Source: Candidatus Parcubacteria bacterium
Lineage (GTDB): Bacteria; Patescibacteriota; Saccharimonadia; Saccharimonadales; Saccharimonadaceae
DNA length: 20,110 nucleotides
Reading direction: 5' to 3'
NCBI GenBank assembly: GCA_023432475.1
Contig: JAEYUN010000012.1
Location: 1 to 20,110, forward strand
Shown: in pieces, positions 15,643 to 20,110 of the stretch
How positions within the stretch are numbered: the first letter of the stretch is position 1
Layout: each line of letters opens with the position of its first letter
Notes under the pieces: generated by a model
What the model was told of the DNA's origin: nothing
The model's input: the letters and a program-made list of their open reading frames with translations, nothing else
Databases searched by the model: none
Position numbers and translations under genes: made by a program

Positions 15643-16068
15643 ATGAACAAACTAGTTCGTTTTGATCCGTTTGCCGAGTTAAACGCTCTGCAACGACATT
15701 TATTCGGCGACGACTGGGCGACGTCGCTGCATGGTAGCGGTATACCGACTACCGACGTCTACACTAGGGATAACCAGTTGGTAGTCGAAGCTCACCTGCC
15801 CAACTTCGAGCAGGACGACGTTGATATCCAGGTCGACAACGGCGCCCTAGTCATCAGCGCTGAGCGCCATGAAAAGGAAGAAGATAAGTCCAAGAAATAC
15901 GTTGTGCGCGAAAGCTCCAGCAGTTTTTACCGCCGGATTTCCCTGCCCGAGCGGGCCAACGCCGACAAAATCGAAGCTCACCTGGAAGACGGCATCCTAA
16001 GAGTCGCCGTGCCACTGACACCACTACCTGAACCGAAGAAGATCAGCGTCAGCACTACGAAAAAGTAA
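15643..16068 (+). CDS. Small heat-shock protein, Hsp20/alpha-crystallin family
   Basis: The 141-residue protein begins MNKLVRFDPFAELNALQRHLF, a typical small-HSP N-terminal arm. An alpha-crystallin domain follows from about residue 38 (IPTTDVYTRDNQLVVEAHLPNF...), with ISLPERANADKIEAHLEDGILRVAVPL as the conserved end of the domain. It holds unfolding proteins as an oligomeric ATP-independent chaperone. The frame also has an ATG at 15604, but ATG 15643 is preceded by AGGAGG at 6 bases and gives the usual family start. The CIRCE element upstream indicates HrcA heat-shock control. A terminator follows 20 bases after the stop. Confidence 0.96.
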   Translation: MNKLVRFDPFAELNALQRHLFGDDWATSLHGSGIPTTDVYTRDNQLVVEAHLPNFEQDDVDIQVDNGALVISAERHEKEEDKSKKYVVRESSSSFYRRISLPERANADKIEAHLEDGILRVAVPLTPLPEPKKISVSTTKK

Positions 16069-16088
16069 GTCTAGTGCCCAGTAATAGT

Positions 16089-16112
16089 AAAACCCCGAGT
16101 CTTCGGGGTTTT
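16089..16112. terminator. Bidirectional terminator between hsp20 and tRNA-Leu
   Basis: AAAACCCCGA (16089-16098), loop GTCT, TCGGGGTTTT (16103-16112). The arms carry an A run on one side and a T run on the other, so it can end the plus-strand hsp20 message and the minus-strand tRNA-Leu transcript. Confidence 0.85.
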
Positions 16113-16116
16113 ACCT

Positions 16117-16202
16117 TGGTGCGCGGGGCGGGACTTGAACCCGCAAGCCTTGTGGGCAAGAGATTTTAAGTCTCTCGTGTATACCGATTCCACCACCCGC
16201 GC
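16117..16202 (-). tRNA. tRNA-Leu (anticodon UAA)
   Basis: An 86-nt class II tRNA with acceptor GCGCGGG/CCCGCGC, discriminator A and an encoded CCA. The anticodon stem AGAGA/TCTCT holds loop CTTAAAA, giving UAA. It has a long variable arm (TGCCC...), D-loop GG and T-loop TTCAAGT, all standard. It decodes UUA and is charged by LeuRS, also encoded in the window. Confidence 0.97.
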
Positions 16203-16212
16203 AATATTGTTG

Positions 16213-16218
16213 ATTATA
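16213..16218 (-). promoter_or_regulatory. -10 box of tRNA-Leu
   Basis: A consensus TATAAT on the minus strand ends 10 bases before the tRNA 5' end. No good -35 is visible. It is divergent from the HNH gene promoter 30 bases away. Confidence 0.5.
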
Positions 16219-16247
16219 TACCTGGTCTGCAAATCTTCGTAGGTTTT

Positions 16248-16256
16248 TGCTATACT
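16248..16256 (+). promoter_or_regulatory. Extended -10 promoter of the HNH gene, leaderless spacing
   Basis: TGC then TATACT, followed by exactly 6 bases and the ATG at 16263. With a start 7 bases past the -10 box, the ATG is the first codon of the mRNA. No SD exists before it. Confidence 0.6.
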
Positions 16257-16262
16257 ATATCT

Positions 16263-16715
16263 ATGCGTAAATGCACTAAATGCGAGATTATCAAGGATGA
16301 AAAGGACTTTTTCGTTAAAGATAAGACAAGTGGACGTCTCCATACTCAGTGCAAACTTTGTTATAAAGAGCATAGAAAAACATACTACCGTACTCACTAC
16401 CAAAAATATCATCAAGCTTACTTAGACAGAGCAAAACGATATCGTAACTTACTCCATACTGAGTACAGAAATAACATGCTGGCTTATTTGCACGGTAAGC
16501 AATGTGCGATATGCGGAGAAGACGACATTCGAACCTTTGAATTCGATCACGTAGAACCTCATGAAAAAGAATTCAACATATCGCAAGCAGTAAAACTTGG
16601 GTACAGATGGGGCGCAGTAGAAAAAGAAATATCTAAATGCCGGATACTCTGCGCAAACTGTCATAAAAAACACACTGCTGAGCAGCGTGGGTGGTATAAG
16701 ACGATAATTCAATAA
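16263..16715 (+). CDS. HNH endonuclease with N-terminal zinc ribbon
   Basis: The 150-residue protein has three parts. First is an N-terminal zinc-ribbon-like segment with cysteines at MRKCTKC and TQCKLCYKEH. Next is a basic, tyrosine-rich linker (YYRTHYQKYHQAYLDRAKRYRN). Last is an HNH domain with CAICGEDD, FEFDHVEPHEKEF (the DH pair) and CRILCANCHKKHT (second zinc pair and final His). HNH enzymes cut DNA and are frequent in phages, mobile introns and defence loci; the target is unknown. The gene is AT-richer than its surroundings and fits exactly between tRNA-Leu and tRNA-Cys, ending 2 bases before the latter. This suggests acquired DNA. No flanking repeats or partner genes were seen. Confidence 0.9.
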   Translation: MRKCTKCEIIKDEKDFFVKDKTSGRLHTQCKLCYKEHRKTYYRTHYQKYHQAYLDRAKRYRNLLHTEYRNNMLAYLHGKQCAICGEDDIRTFEFDHVEPHEKEFNISQAVKLGYRWGAVEKEISKCRILCANCHKKHTAEQRGWYKTIIQ

Positions 16716-16717
16716 AT

Positions 16718-16791
16718 TGGAGGCACGTACGAGAGTCGAACTCGTCTAAAAGCTTTTGCAGAGCTTCGCGTAACCGATCCGCCAACGCGCC
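16718..16791 (-). tRNA. tRNA-Cys (anticodon GCA)
   Basis: A 74-nt tRNA with acceptor GGCGCGT/ACGTGCC, the U73 discriminator typical of tRNA-Cys, and an encoded CCA. The anticodon loop CTGCAAA gives GCA. D-loop GG and T-loop TTCGACT are standard. It is convergent with the HNH gene, whose stop codon lies 2 bases from the CCA end. Confidence 0.96.
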
Positions 16792-16800
16792 ATCAGAATT

Positions 16801-16806
16801 ATTATA
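16801..16806 (-). promoter_or_regulatory. -10 box of tRNA-Cys
   Basis: Minus-strand TATAAT, 9 bases before the tRNA 5' end; the -35 is weak. It is back to back with the tRNA-Gly(GCC) promoter. Confidence 0.45.
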
Positions 16807-16826
16807 TCGCACTCCCCGTTACATAC

Positions 16827-16855
16827 TTGCAAAATCACCTCTTATTTTTTATACT
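16827..16855 (+). promoter_or_regulatory. Promoter of tRNA-Gly(GCC)
   Basis: TTGCAA (16827-16832), 17 bases, TATACT (16850-16855). The start would be near 16862, about 13 bases before the mature tRNA 5' end. Confidence 0.7.
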
Positions 16856-16874
16856 GGTGTCTGTTCCACACCTT

Positions 16875-16950
16875 GCGGGTGTAGCTCAGTTGTTAGAGCG
16901 CTTCCTTGCCATGGAAGAGGTCCAGAGTTAGAGTCTCTGTACCCGCACCA
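16875..16950 (+). tRNA. tRNA-Gly (anticodon GCC) with unusual U19-A56 elbow pair
   Basis: A 76-nt tRNA: acceptor GCGGGTG/TACCCGC, A73, encoded CCA, and anticodon stem CTTCC/GGAAG with loop TTGCCAT giving GCC. The D-loop is AGTTGTTA and the T-loop TTAGAGT. Aligned to standard numbering, position 19 is U rather than G and position 56 is A rather than C. The normally invariant G19-C56 tertiary pair is therefore replaced by a complementary U19-A56. G18 and U55 are kept. The other three tRNAs in the window have normal elbows. Confidence 0.95.
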
Positions 16951-16957
16951 AGATATG

Positions 16958-16980
16958 AACCCACCTTGCGTGGGTTTTTA
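16958..16980 (+). terminator. Terminator after tRNA-Gly(GCC)
   Basis: ACCCAC (16959-16964), loop CTTGC, GTGGGT (16970-16975), then TTTTA. The stem can be extended outward: ACCAAGATA (16947-16955, starting at the tRNA discriminator and CCA) is complementary to TATCTTGGT (16979-16987). Confidence 0.8.
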
Positions 16981-17101
16981 TCTTGGTACGCAATATTAAT
17001 TCAAGCGTATAGAAAGTTCTTTTTGCTGTGCTGAATCTCTGTAAGAGGTCTACCAAGTGTTAAAATTAGTTTTTATAAACTTAACGAATAGGAGTTTAAG
17101 A

Positions 17102-17482
17102 ATGTCTAAATATATCGATGGATTTGTACTTGTAGTTCCCAAAGGAAAAGAAGCCGAATATCAGAAAATGGCTGAAGAAGGGCGAGATTCCTGGATGAAA
17201 CACGGCGCGCTGCAATACTTTGAATGCAAAGGTAACGACCTTGAGCAAGAAGAAATGGGTGACCTAAAATCACGTTCTTTTAGCGAAATGGCTGGTGCGG
17301 ATGACGGAGACGACATATGGTTCTCATTTATTGTGTTTGAGTCCAAGGAACACCGCGACGAGGTAAATAAAAAAGTTATGGCAGAGATGGATGAAGCCTA
17401 TCAAGAACAAAGCGACTTTGTATCGCCTTTCGAGATGAACAAAATGGCAAAAGGTGGATTTGAAGTAGTGGTTGAAGCTTAA
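17102..17482 (+). CDS. DUF1428 family protein
   Basis: The 126-residue protein starts MSKYIDGFVLVVPKGKEAEY and continues with a conserved VFESKEHRDEVNKKVMAE segment, matching DUF1428, a dimeric alpha-beta barrel family (YbaA-like) of unknown biochemical role. The frame extends upstream to 17057, but the ATG at 17102 has AGGAG 7 bases upstream and gives the family start. It is a single gene behind the tRNA-Gly terminator; a possible -10 TATAAA lies at 17074-17079. Base composition is AT-richer than the housekeeping operons to the left. Confidence 0.88.
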   Translation: MSKYIDGFVLVVPKGKEAEYQKMAEEGRDSWMKHGALQYFECKGNDLEQEEMGDLKSRSFSEMAGADDGDDIWFSFIVFESKEHRDEVNKKVMAEMDEAYQEQSDFVSPFEMNKMAKGGFEVVVEA

Positions 17483-17522
17483 ACCGCTTAGTCGTAGGCT
17501 TTTATACTAAATATTTTGTCTT

Positions 17523-17531
17523 TGATACAAT
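17523..17531 (+). promoter_or_regulatory. Extended -10 promoter with leaderless spacing (S51-like gene)
   Basis: TGA then TACAAT, exactly 6 bases, then ATG at 17538. No SD precedes the start. The -35 region is weak. Confidence 0.5.
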
Positions 17532-17537
17532 AACCCT

Positions 17538-18134
17538 ATGACCAAATACGTCCTAAACTCTGGGGGCATGAAGAATAATATTGATGGCGCGCGACGATTT
17601 TTCGCTGAACTCGTTAAAGGACTGGGCGAAAGACCTAAGATTCTGCTGTGCTTTTTCGCTCAGCCCCCAGAAATCTGGGAAGCCAAGCTTCCTGAGTATA
17701 TAGAAGCTTTCAACGATTTAATGCCAGATGGAGTAATCCCAAGCTATGAAATGGCCCTACCTGCCACATTCAAGCAGCAAGTAGAAGACGCCGATATTGT
17801 TTATTGCCACGGTGGCGACGACAATTTAGCAAAATACTGGTTTGAGAAAGTTGGCGTACCAGAAGTCTGGAACGGAAAAGTAGTTGGCACAAACTCCGCT
17901 ACCACTCATGCTCTGTCAAAAAGTTTCTGGACTTGTGACTGGCGCAAACTAGATGACGGCCTTGGTGTAATACCGATAAAAACTGTTGCTCACTTTGGAT
18001 CTGCATATGGCAACGACGACCCCCGCGGCCCCATAGACTGGCAACAAGCAAAGAACGATCTAGAGAAGTACGGTAACAGAAGTTTGCCCTTGTATGCCCT
18101 ACCCGAAGGCGAGTTTGTCGTTATCGAGCAATAA
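17538..18134 (+). CDS. Peptidase S51 / class I glutamine amidotransferase-like protein
   Basis: The 198-residue protein resembles the S51 (dipeptidase E-like) flavodoxin-type fold. Key segments are the N-terminal strand KYVLNSGG, a CHGGDDNLAKYW loop (residues 90-101) matching the G-G-[DN] pattern, and VVGTNSATTHALS with Ser120 at the nucleophile elbow, where the family usually has GxSAGA. HFGSAYGNDD (152-161) could supply the catalytic His. The elbow sequence is atypical (TNSATT), so peptidase activity is uncertain; the substrate is unknown. The start is leaderless-type, ATG 6 bases after TACAAT. The DUF2200 gene follows 21 bases downstream with its own apparent promoter. Confidence 0.78.
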   Translation: MTKYVLNSGGMKNNIDGARRFFAELVKGLGERPKILLCFFAQPPEIWEAKLPEYIEAFNDLMPDGVIPSYEMALPATFKQQVEDADIVYCHGGDDNLAKYWFEKVGVPEVWNGKVVGTNSATTHALSKSFWTCDWRKLDDGLGVIPIKTVAHFGSAYGNDDPRGPIDWQQAKNDLEKYGNRSLPLYALPEGEFVVIEQ

Positions 18135-18140
18135 GGCTTT

Positions 18141-18149
18141 TGTTATCAT
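18141..18149 (+). promoter_or_regulatory. Extended -10 promoter with leaderless spacing (DUF2200 gene)
   Basis: TGT then TATCAT, exactly 6 bases, then ATG at 18156. It sits in the 21-base gap after the S51-like gene, and no SD is present. Confidence 0.5.
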
Positions 18150-18155
18150 AGATAC

Positions 18156-18512
18156 ATGGAACCGAAAAAACCACGCATTTACCGAATAAATTTCGCCGCC
18201 GTCTACCCGCTTTATATCGAAAAGGCCGAGAAAAAAAGTCGGACTAAAGACGAAGTTGATACCATCATCAAGTGGTTGACCGGCTATTCTCAAGCTGAAA
18301 TTGCAAGCCAGGTAGAAAAACAAGTCGATTTCGAGACATTTATCGTCGAAGCCCCGAAACTTAACCCGGCCCGCTCACAAATAACCGGTGTAATCTGCGG
18401 TATGCGGGTCGAGGATATCGAAGACCGAACTACCCAGGAAATTCGCTACATCGACAAACTGATAGACGAGCTGGCCCGCGGCAAAGCCATGGATAAAATA
18501 CTGCGAAAGTAA
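18156..18512 (+). CDS. DUF2200 family protein
   Basis: The 118 residues match DUF2200 closely: RIYRINFAAVYPLYIEKAEKK, then TIIKWLTGYSQAEI, VDFETFIVEAPKLNPARS, GVICGMRVEDIED and the end YIDKLIDELARGKAMDKILRK. The family is a small soluble protein of unknown function; related proteins are widespread in bacteria as single genes. No SD is visible and the ATG follows a TATCAT box by 6 bases, so translation probably begins on a leaderless mRNA. The DUF4396 gene follows 12 bases later with a strong SD, so the two may share a message. Confidence 0.92.
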   Translation: MEPKKPRIYRINFAAVYPLYIEKAEKKSRTKDEVDTIIKWLTGYSQAEIASQVEKQVDFETFIVEAPKLNPARSQITGVICGMRVEDIEDRTTQEIRYIDKLIDELARGKAMDKILRK

Positions 18513-18524
18513 TTAGGAGGAATA

Positions 18525-19019
18525 ATGAACATCAATAAAATGGCCGCCACGGCGACCTTGCACTGTCTGAGCGGCTGCGCTGTCGGTGAGATTTTGGGCA
18601 TGATAATAGGCATCAGCCTTGGACTAACGGCCGGAGTTACTATACTACTGGCAGTAGTACTGGCATTCATATTCGGTTTTACTTTCTCAACCATCCCACT
18701 AGTCAAAATGGGTGTTGGTTTTTTTGCCGCCCTGTCGGTAGTTTTCGCCGCCGACACGCTGTCGATAGCCACCATGGAACTGGTCGATAACGCCGTCATG
18801 GCAACCATACCCGGTGCTATGGACGCCGGACTAACCAACCCGCTGTTTTGGATTGCCATGTTCGTCAGCTTGCTGGCCGCATTTATAGCCGCCTACCCTG
18901 TCAACCGCTATCTGCTCAGCCGCGGCAAAGGACATGCGCTTATCATGAAATACCACAAACACGACTCGCACACCGAGCACACTCATGAACACCACGAACA
19001 TCACGGGCATCATTACTGA
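18525..19019 (+). CDS. DUF4396 membrane protein with His-rich C-terminal tail
   Basis: The 164-residue protein has about four membrane helices. The conserved start ATLHCLSGCAVGEILGMIIG and the end NPLFWIAMFVSLLAAFIAAYPVNRYLLSRGKGHA are diagnostic of DUF4396. The last ~24 residues (from MKYHKHDSH) hold 11 histidines alternating with Glu, Thr and Gly, a likely metal-binding tail. The core also has two conserved cysteines (CLSGC). Role unknown; metal handling is inferred from the tail and cysteines. AGGAGG lies 4 bases before the ATG. The next gene has its own promoter. Confidence 0.88.
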   Translation: MNINKMAATATLHCLSGCAVGEILGMIIGISLGLTAGVTILLAVVLAFIFGFTFSTIPLVKMGVGFFAALSVVFAADTLSIATMELVDNAVMATIPGAMDAGLTNPLFWIAMFVSLLAAFIAAYPVNRYLLSRGKGHALIMKYHKHDSHTEHTHEHHEHHGHHY

Positions 19020-19125
19020 GACTCTAAACATTTTATATAAAAATTACTACAAACTGATTATGTATATTCAACTCTGTTAAAGTGACATAATCTACCTATT
19101 TTATACAGTAGAGTCGAATAAAGTT

Positions 19126-19154
19126 TTGACAAAAAACCACTTACATAATATAAC
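19126..19154 (+). promoter_or_regulatory. Strong sigma70-type promoter of the small membrane protein gene
   Basis: Consensus TTGACA (19126-19131), 17 bases, TATAAC (19149-19154). The start is predicted near 19161, about 32 nt before the ATG at 19193, with AAGGAGG in between. It is one of the best promoters in the window. Confidence 0.75.
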
Positions 19155-19192
19155 TAGGCTATCTGGACCGTCTACCAAAGGAGGATGACGTC

Positions 19193-19435
19193 ATGTTCAG
19201 AGCACTAAGCGTATTCATAGTGGTTCTCGTGCTGGTCACGGGAAAGCTGGAAGGTAGCTCGGGTAGCACCGACATCCTCGGTGTACACATCAACACAATC
19301 CTGCTGGGAGTGTTGATAGGCGCAGCTCTTCTGACCGGTTTCGCTGTCGACGCCATCATCGCCTACCTACGATGGAGCCCAGTTGGTTTCGGCTATTACA
19401 AGCTGAAGAGCCCTGGCAGGCTCGAGTGGCCGTAA
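19193..19435 (+). CDS. Small two-span membrane protein, unknown family
   Basis: The 80-residue protein has a hydrophobic N-terminal segment (ALSVFIVVLVLVTG, residues ~4-17), a polar Gly/Ser loop, a second helix (TILLGVLIGAALLTGFAVDAI, ~35-55) and an aromatic, positively charged tail (LRWSPVGFGYYKLKSPGR). The first segment could also be a signal anchor. I do not recognise the family. Gene status is well supported: consensus promoter, AAGGAGG 8 bases before the ATG, and a strong hairpin terminator 25 bases after the stop. This control suggests it is highly expressed. Confidence 0.75.
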   Translation: MFRALSVFIVVLVLVTGKLEGSSGSTDILGVHINTILLGVLIGAALLTGFAVDAIIAYLRWSPVGFGYYKLKSPGRLEWP

Positions 19436-19460
19436 ACTATTCACGTAGGGTGCGCTCAAC

Positions 19461-19516
19461 GCCCCGAATCATCCGCAAGGCAGGTGCCCCCGGAGCGATT
19501 CGGGGCATTTGCCTTT
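19461..19516 (+). terminator. Terminator of the small membrane protein gene, with alternative pairings
   Basis: GCCCCGAATC (19461-19470) is perfectly complementary to GATTCGGGGC (19497-19506). Inside lies GGCAGGTGCC, a small hairpin. AAGGCA (19477-19482) can instead pair with TGCCTT (19510-19515), which leads into the TTTTT run. The structure can end transcription; the competing pairings resemble an attenuator, but no plus-strand gene follows in the window. Confidence 0.7.
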
Positions 19517-19525
19517 TTATGACTA

Positions 19526-19550
19526 TTAAAAACCGACCAGAAGGTCGATT
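19526..19550 (-). terminator. Terminator of tRNA-Gly(CCC)
   Basis: Minus strand: ATCGACC, loop TTCT, GGTCGGT, then TTTTTAATAG. It begins 8 bases after the tRNA CCA end. The stem sequence equals that of the hairpin at 8216-8242. Confidence 0.8.
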
Positions 19551-19557
19551 CTTTAAT

Positions 19558-19632
19558 TGGTGCGGATAGAGGTAGTCGAAACCTCGTCTCTACCTTGGGA
19601 AGGTAGCATAATAGCCGTTATACGATACCCGC
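19558..19632 (-). tRNA. tRNA-Gly (anticodon CCC)
   Basis: A 75-nt tRNA with acceptor GCGGGTA/TATCCGC (one G-U), A73 and encoded CCA. The anticodon stem CTACC/GGTAG has loop TTCCCAA, giving CCC. The D-loop AACGGCTATT keeps GG and the T-loop TTCGACT is standard, unlike tRNA-Gly(GCC) at 16875. It decodes GGG. Confidence 0.96.
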
Positions 19633-19638
19633 TCGTAA

Positions 19639-19698
19639 GATGAGACAAAACTACGTTTTTTCTCATCGCGCCGGGCGAAAAATGTGATTTTCGCTCGG
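19639..19698. repeat. Two adjacent long stem-loops of unknown role
   Basis: First: GATGAGACAAAAC (19639-19651), loop TAC, GTTTTTTCTCATC (19655-19667), 12 of 13 positions paired. Second: CCGGGCGAAAA (19671-19681), loop ATGTGA, TTTTCGCTCGG (19688-19698), paired throughout with one G-T. Neither is followed immediately by a U run on either strand, so they are poor terminators. They lie in the 142-base gap between tRNA-Gly(CCC) and the metallopeptidase gene, in which I see no coding sequence. Confidence 0.6.
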
Positions 19699-19758
19699 GC
19701 TACTCTTTTTCCTTATGACACTAATTTACAGAGTATAAAAGTCCTGAGGAACGAAGTT

Positions 19759-19764
19759 ATTATA
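19759..19764 (-). promoter_or_regulatory. Possible extended -10 box upstream of tRNA-Gly(CCC)
   Basis: Minus strand TGT followed by TATAAT, with no clear -35. A transcript from here would begin near 19752 and pass through the two stem-loops into the tRNA. A second candidate, TATACT, lies at 19732-19737. Confidence 0.35.
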
Positions 19765-19774
19765 ACAGATGAAG

Positions 19775-20110
19775 TTACTGGTTTTCTAGTTCGTGGATCC
19801 GGCCATGGTCCAGGCCGTAATGATGGGCGATTTCATGCCAGAGCGTGCGTTTAACGCGGACGTAAAGATCGTCTTCGTCACGGGCTAGAAACAGAAGTGG
19901 CTTTTTGAATATCGTTATCTTGTCGGGCAACACTAAATTGTAGCCGCCACCACGTTGAGTTTGGGGTATTCCTTCGTAAAGGCCGAGTAAAAGTTGGCCC
20001 TCGCGGACACCTTGTTTAGTCAGCTGTTCGGACGTCGCCTCGTCGGCATAGGTAATCGCCACGTTATCCAGCCGTTTAATGTAGTGAGCTGGCAATTCAT
20101 CCATAGCTCG
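19775..20110 (-). CDS. Zincin_1-type metallopeptidase family protein, N-terminus probably beyond the window
   Basis: The frame ends in TAA at 19777-19775. The zinc site is HEIAHHYGLDH near the C-terminus, giving the HExxHxxGxxH pattern of the small minimal zincin family. LDNVAITYADE and a GxYxGIPxTQRGGGYNLVLPDKITIF stretch also fit. An ATG at 20104 gives 109 residues, but the first residues (MDELPAHYIKRLDNV) align to an internal helix of the family, and the frame is open to the window edge. The real start is therefore likely ~15 residues further upstream. Substrates are unknown; the zinc ligands are all present, so an active peptidase is plausible. Confidence 0.85.
   Translation of the reverse strand, partial: RAMDELPAHYIKRLDNVAITYADEATSEQLTKQGVREGQLLLGLYEGIPQTQRGGGYNLVLPDKITIFKKPLLFLARDEDDLYVRVKRTLWHEIAHHYGLDHGRIHELENQ

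Noticed and set aside
19020..19125. Imperfect inverted repeat ACTCTGT / ACAGTAGAGT as an operator
   Set aside because: The arms do not align without a 3-base gap and no known operator matches; it is AT-rich spacer in front of the promoter at 19126.
19741..19756. CUGAGGA followed by GAA, hammerhead-ribozyme-like
   Set aside because: There is no stem II between CUGANGA and GAA and no flanking stems I and III; the resemblance is a short coincidence.

Overview
The window looks like a compact chromosome segment from a Gram-positive-type bacterium of the Patescibacteria (CPR), most likely a Candidatus Saccharibacteria (TM7) relative. This is inference, drawn from short intergenic gaps, a short L32 protein without zinc cysteines, a MurF-like ligase with almost no N-terminal domain, a collagen-like protein with an 'MARLPQPGSDQGTWGDIL' N-terminus, a LemA/HtpX pair, and a CIRCE-controlled small heat-shock gene. 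UGA is used as a stop (nusB, murF), so the UGA-Gly recoding of some CPR groups does not apply.

Left part (1-8135). A truncated collagen-like surface protein on the minus strand is divergent from a GT4 glycosyltransferase. Then comes a minus-strand RNA/translation cluster, rpmF-nusB-nudix-rnc, with its own promoter at 3750-3778 and overlapping or near-abutting genes. Upstream of it are leuS, a disordered tail-anchored protein and a murF-like gene.

Middle (8136-15455). The 378-base gap between murF and an RRM protein holds the most puzzling element of the window: a complete minus-strand promoter, a rod-like foldable RNA of about 119 nt ending in a terminator-like hairpin, and a 44-codon ORF whose ATG sits at the predicted +1. 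Next is a long minus-strand operon read from 15455 down to 8873: lemA, htpX, a multi-spanning membrane protein, ligA (with no zinc-finger cysteines), a DUF1653 protein and an ABC exporter.

Right part (15456-20110). hsp20 has a perfect CIRCE operator overlapping its promoter. A tRNA-rich, visibly AT-richer stretch follows: tRNA-Leu(UAA), an HNH nuclease, tRNA-Cys(GCA), tRNA-Gly(GCC), a DUF1428 protein, an S51/class I amidotransferase-like protein, a DUF2200 protein, a DUF4396 membrane protein with a His-rich tail, a small membrane protein, tRNA-Gly(CCC), and a Zincin_1-type metallopeptidase running off the right edge.

Two themes deserve attention. Several genes carry an extended -10 box exactly 6 nt before the ATG and no Shine-Dalgarno, which predicts leaderless mRNAs alongside ordinary SD-led genes. 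tRNA-Gly(GCC) shows a paired change at the tRNA elbow, U19-A56 instead of the near-universal G19-C56.
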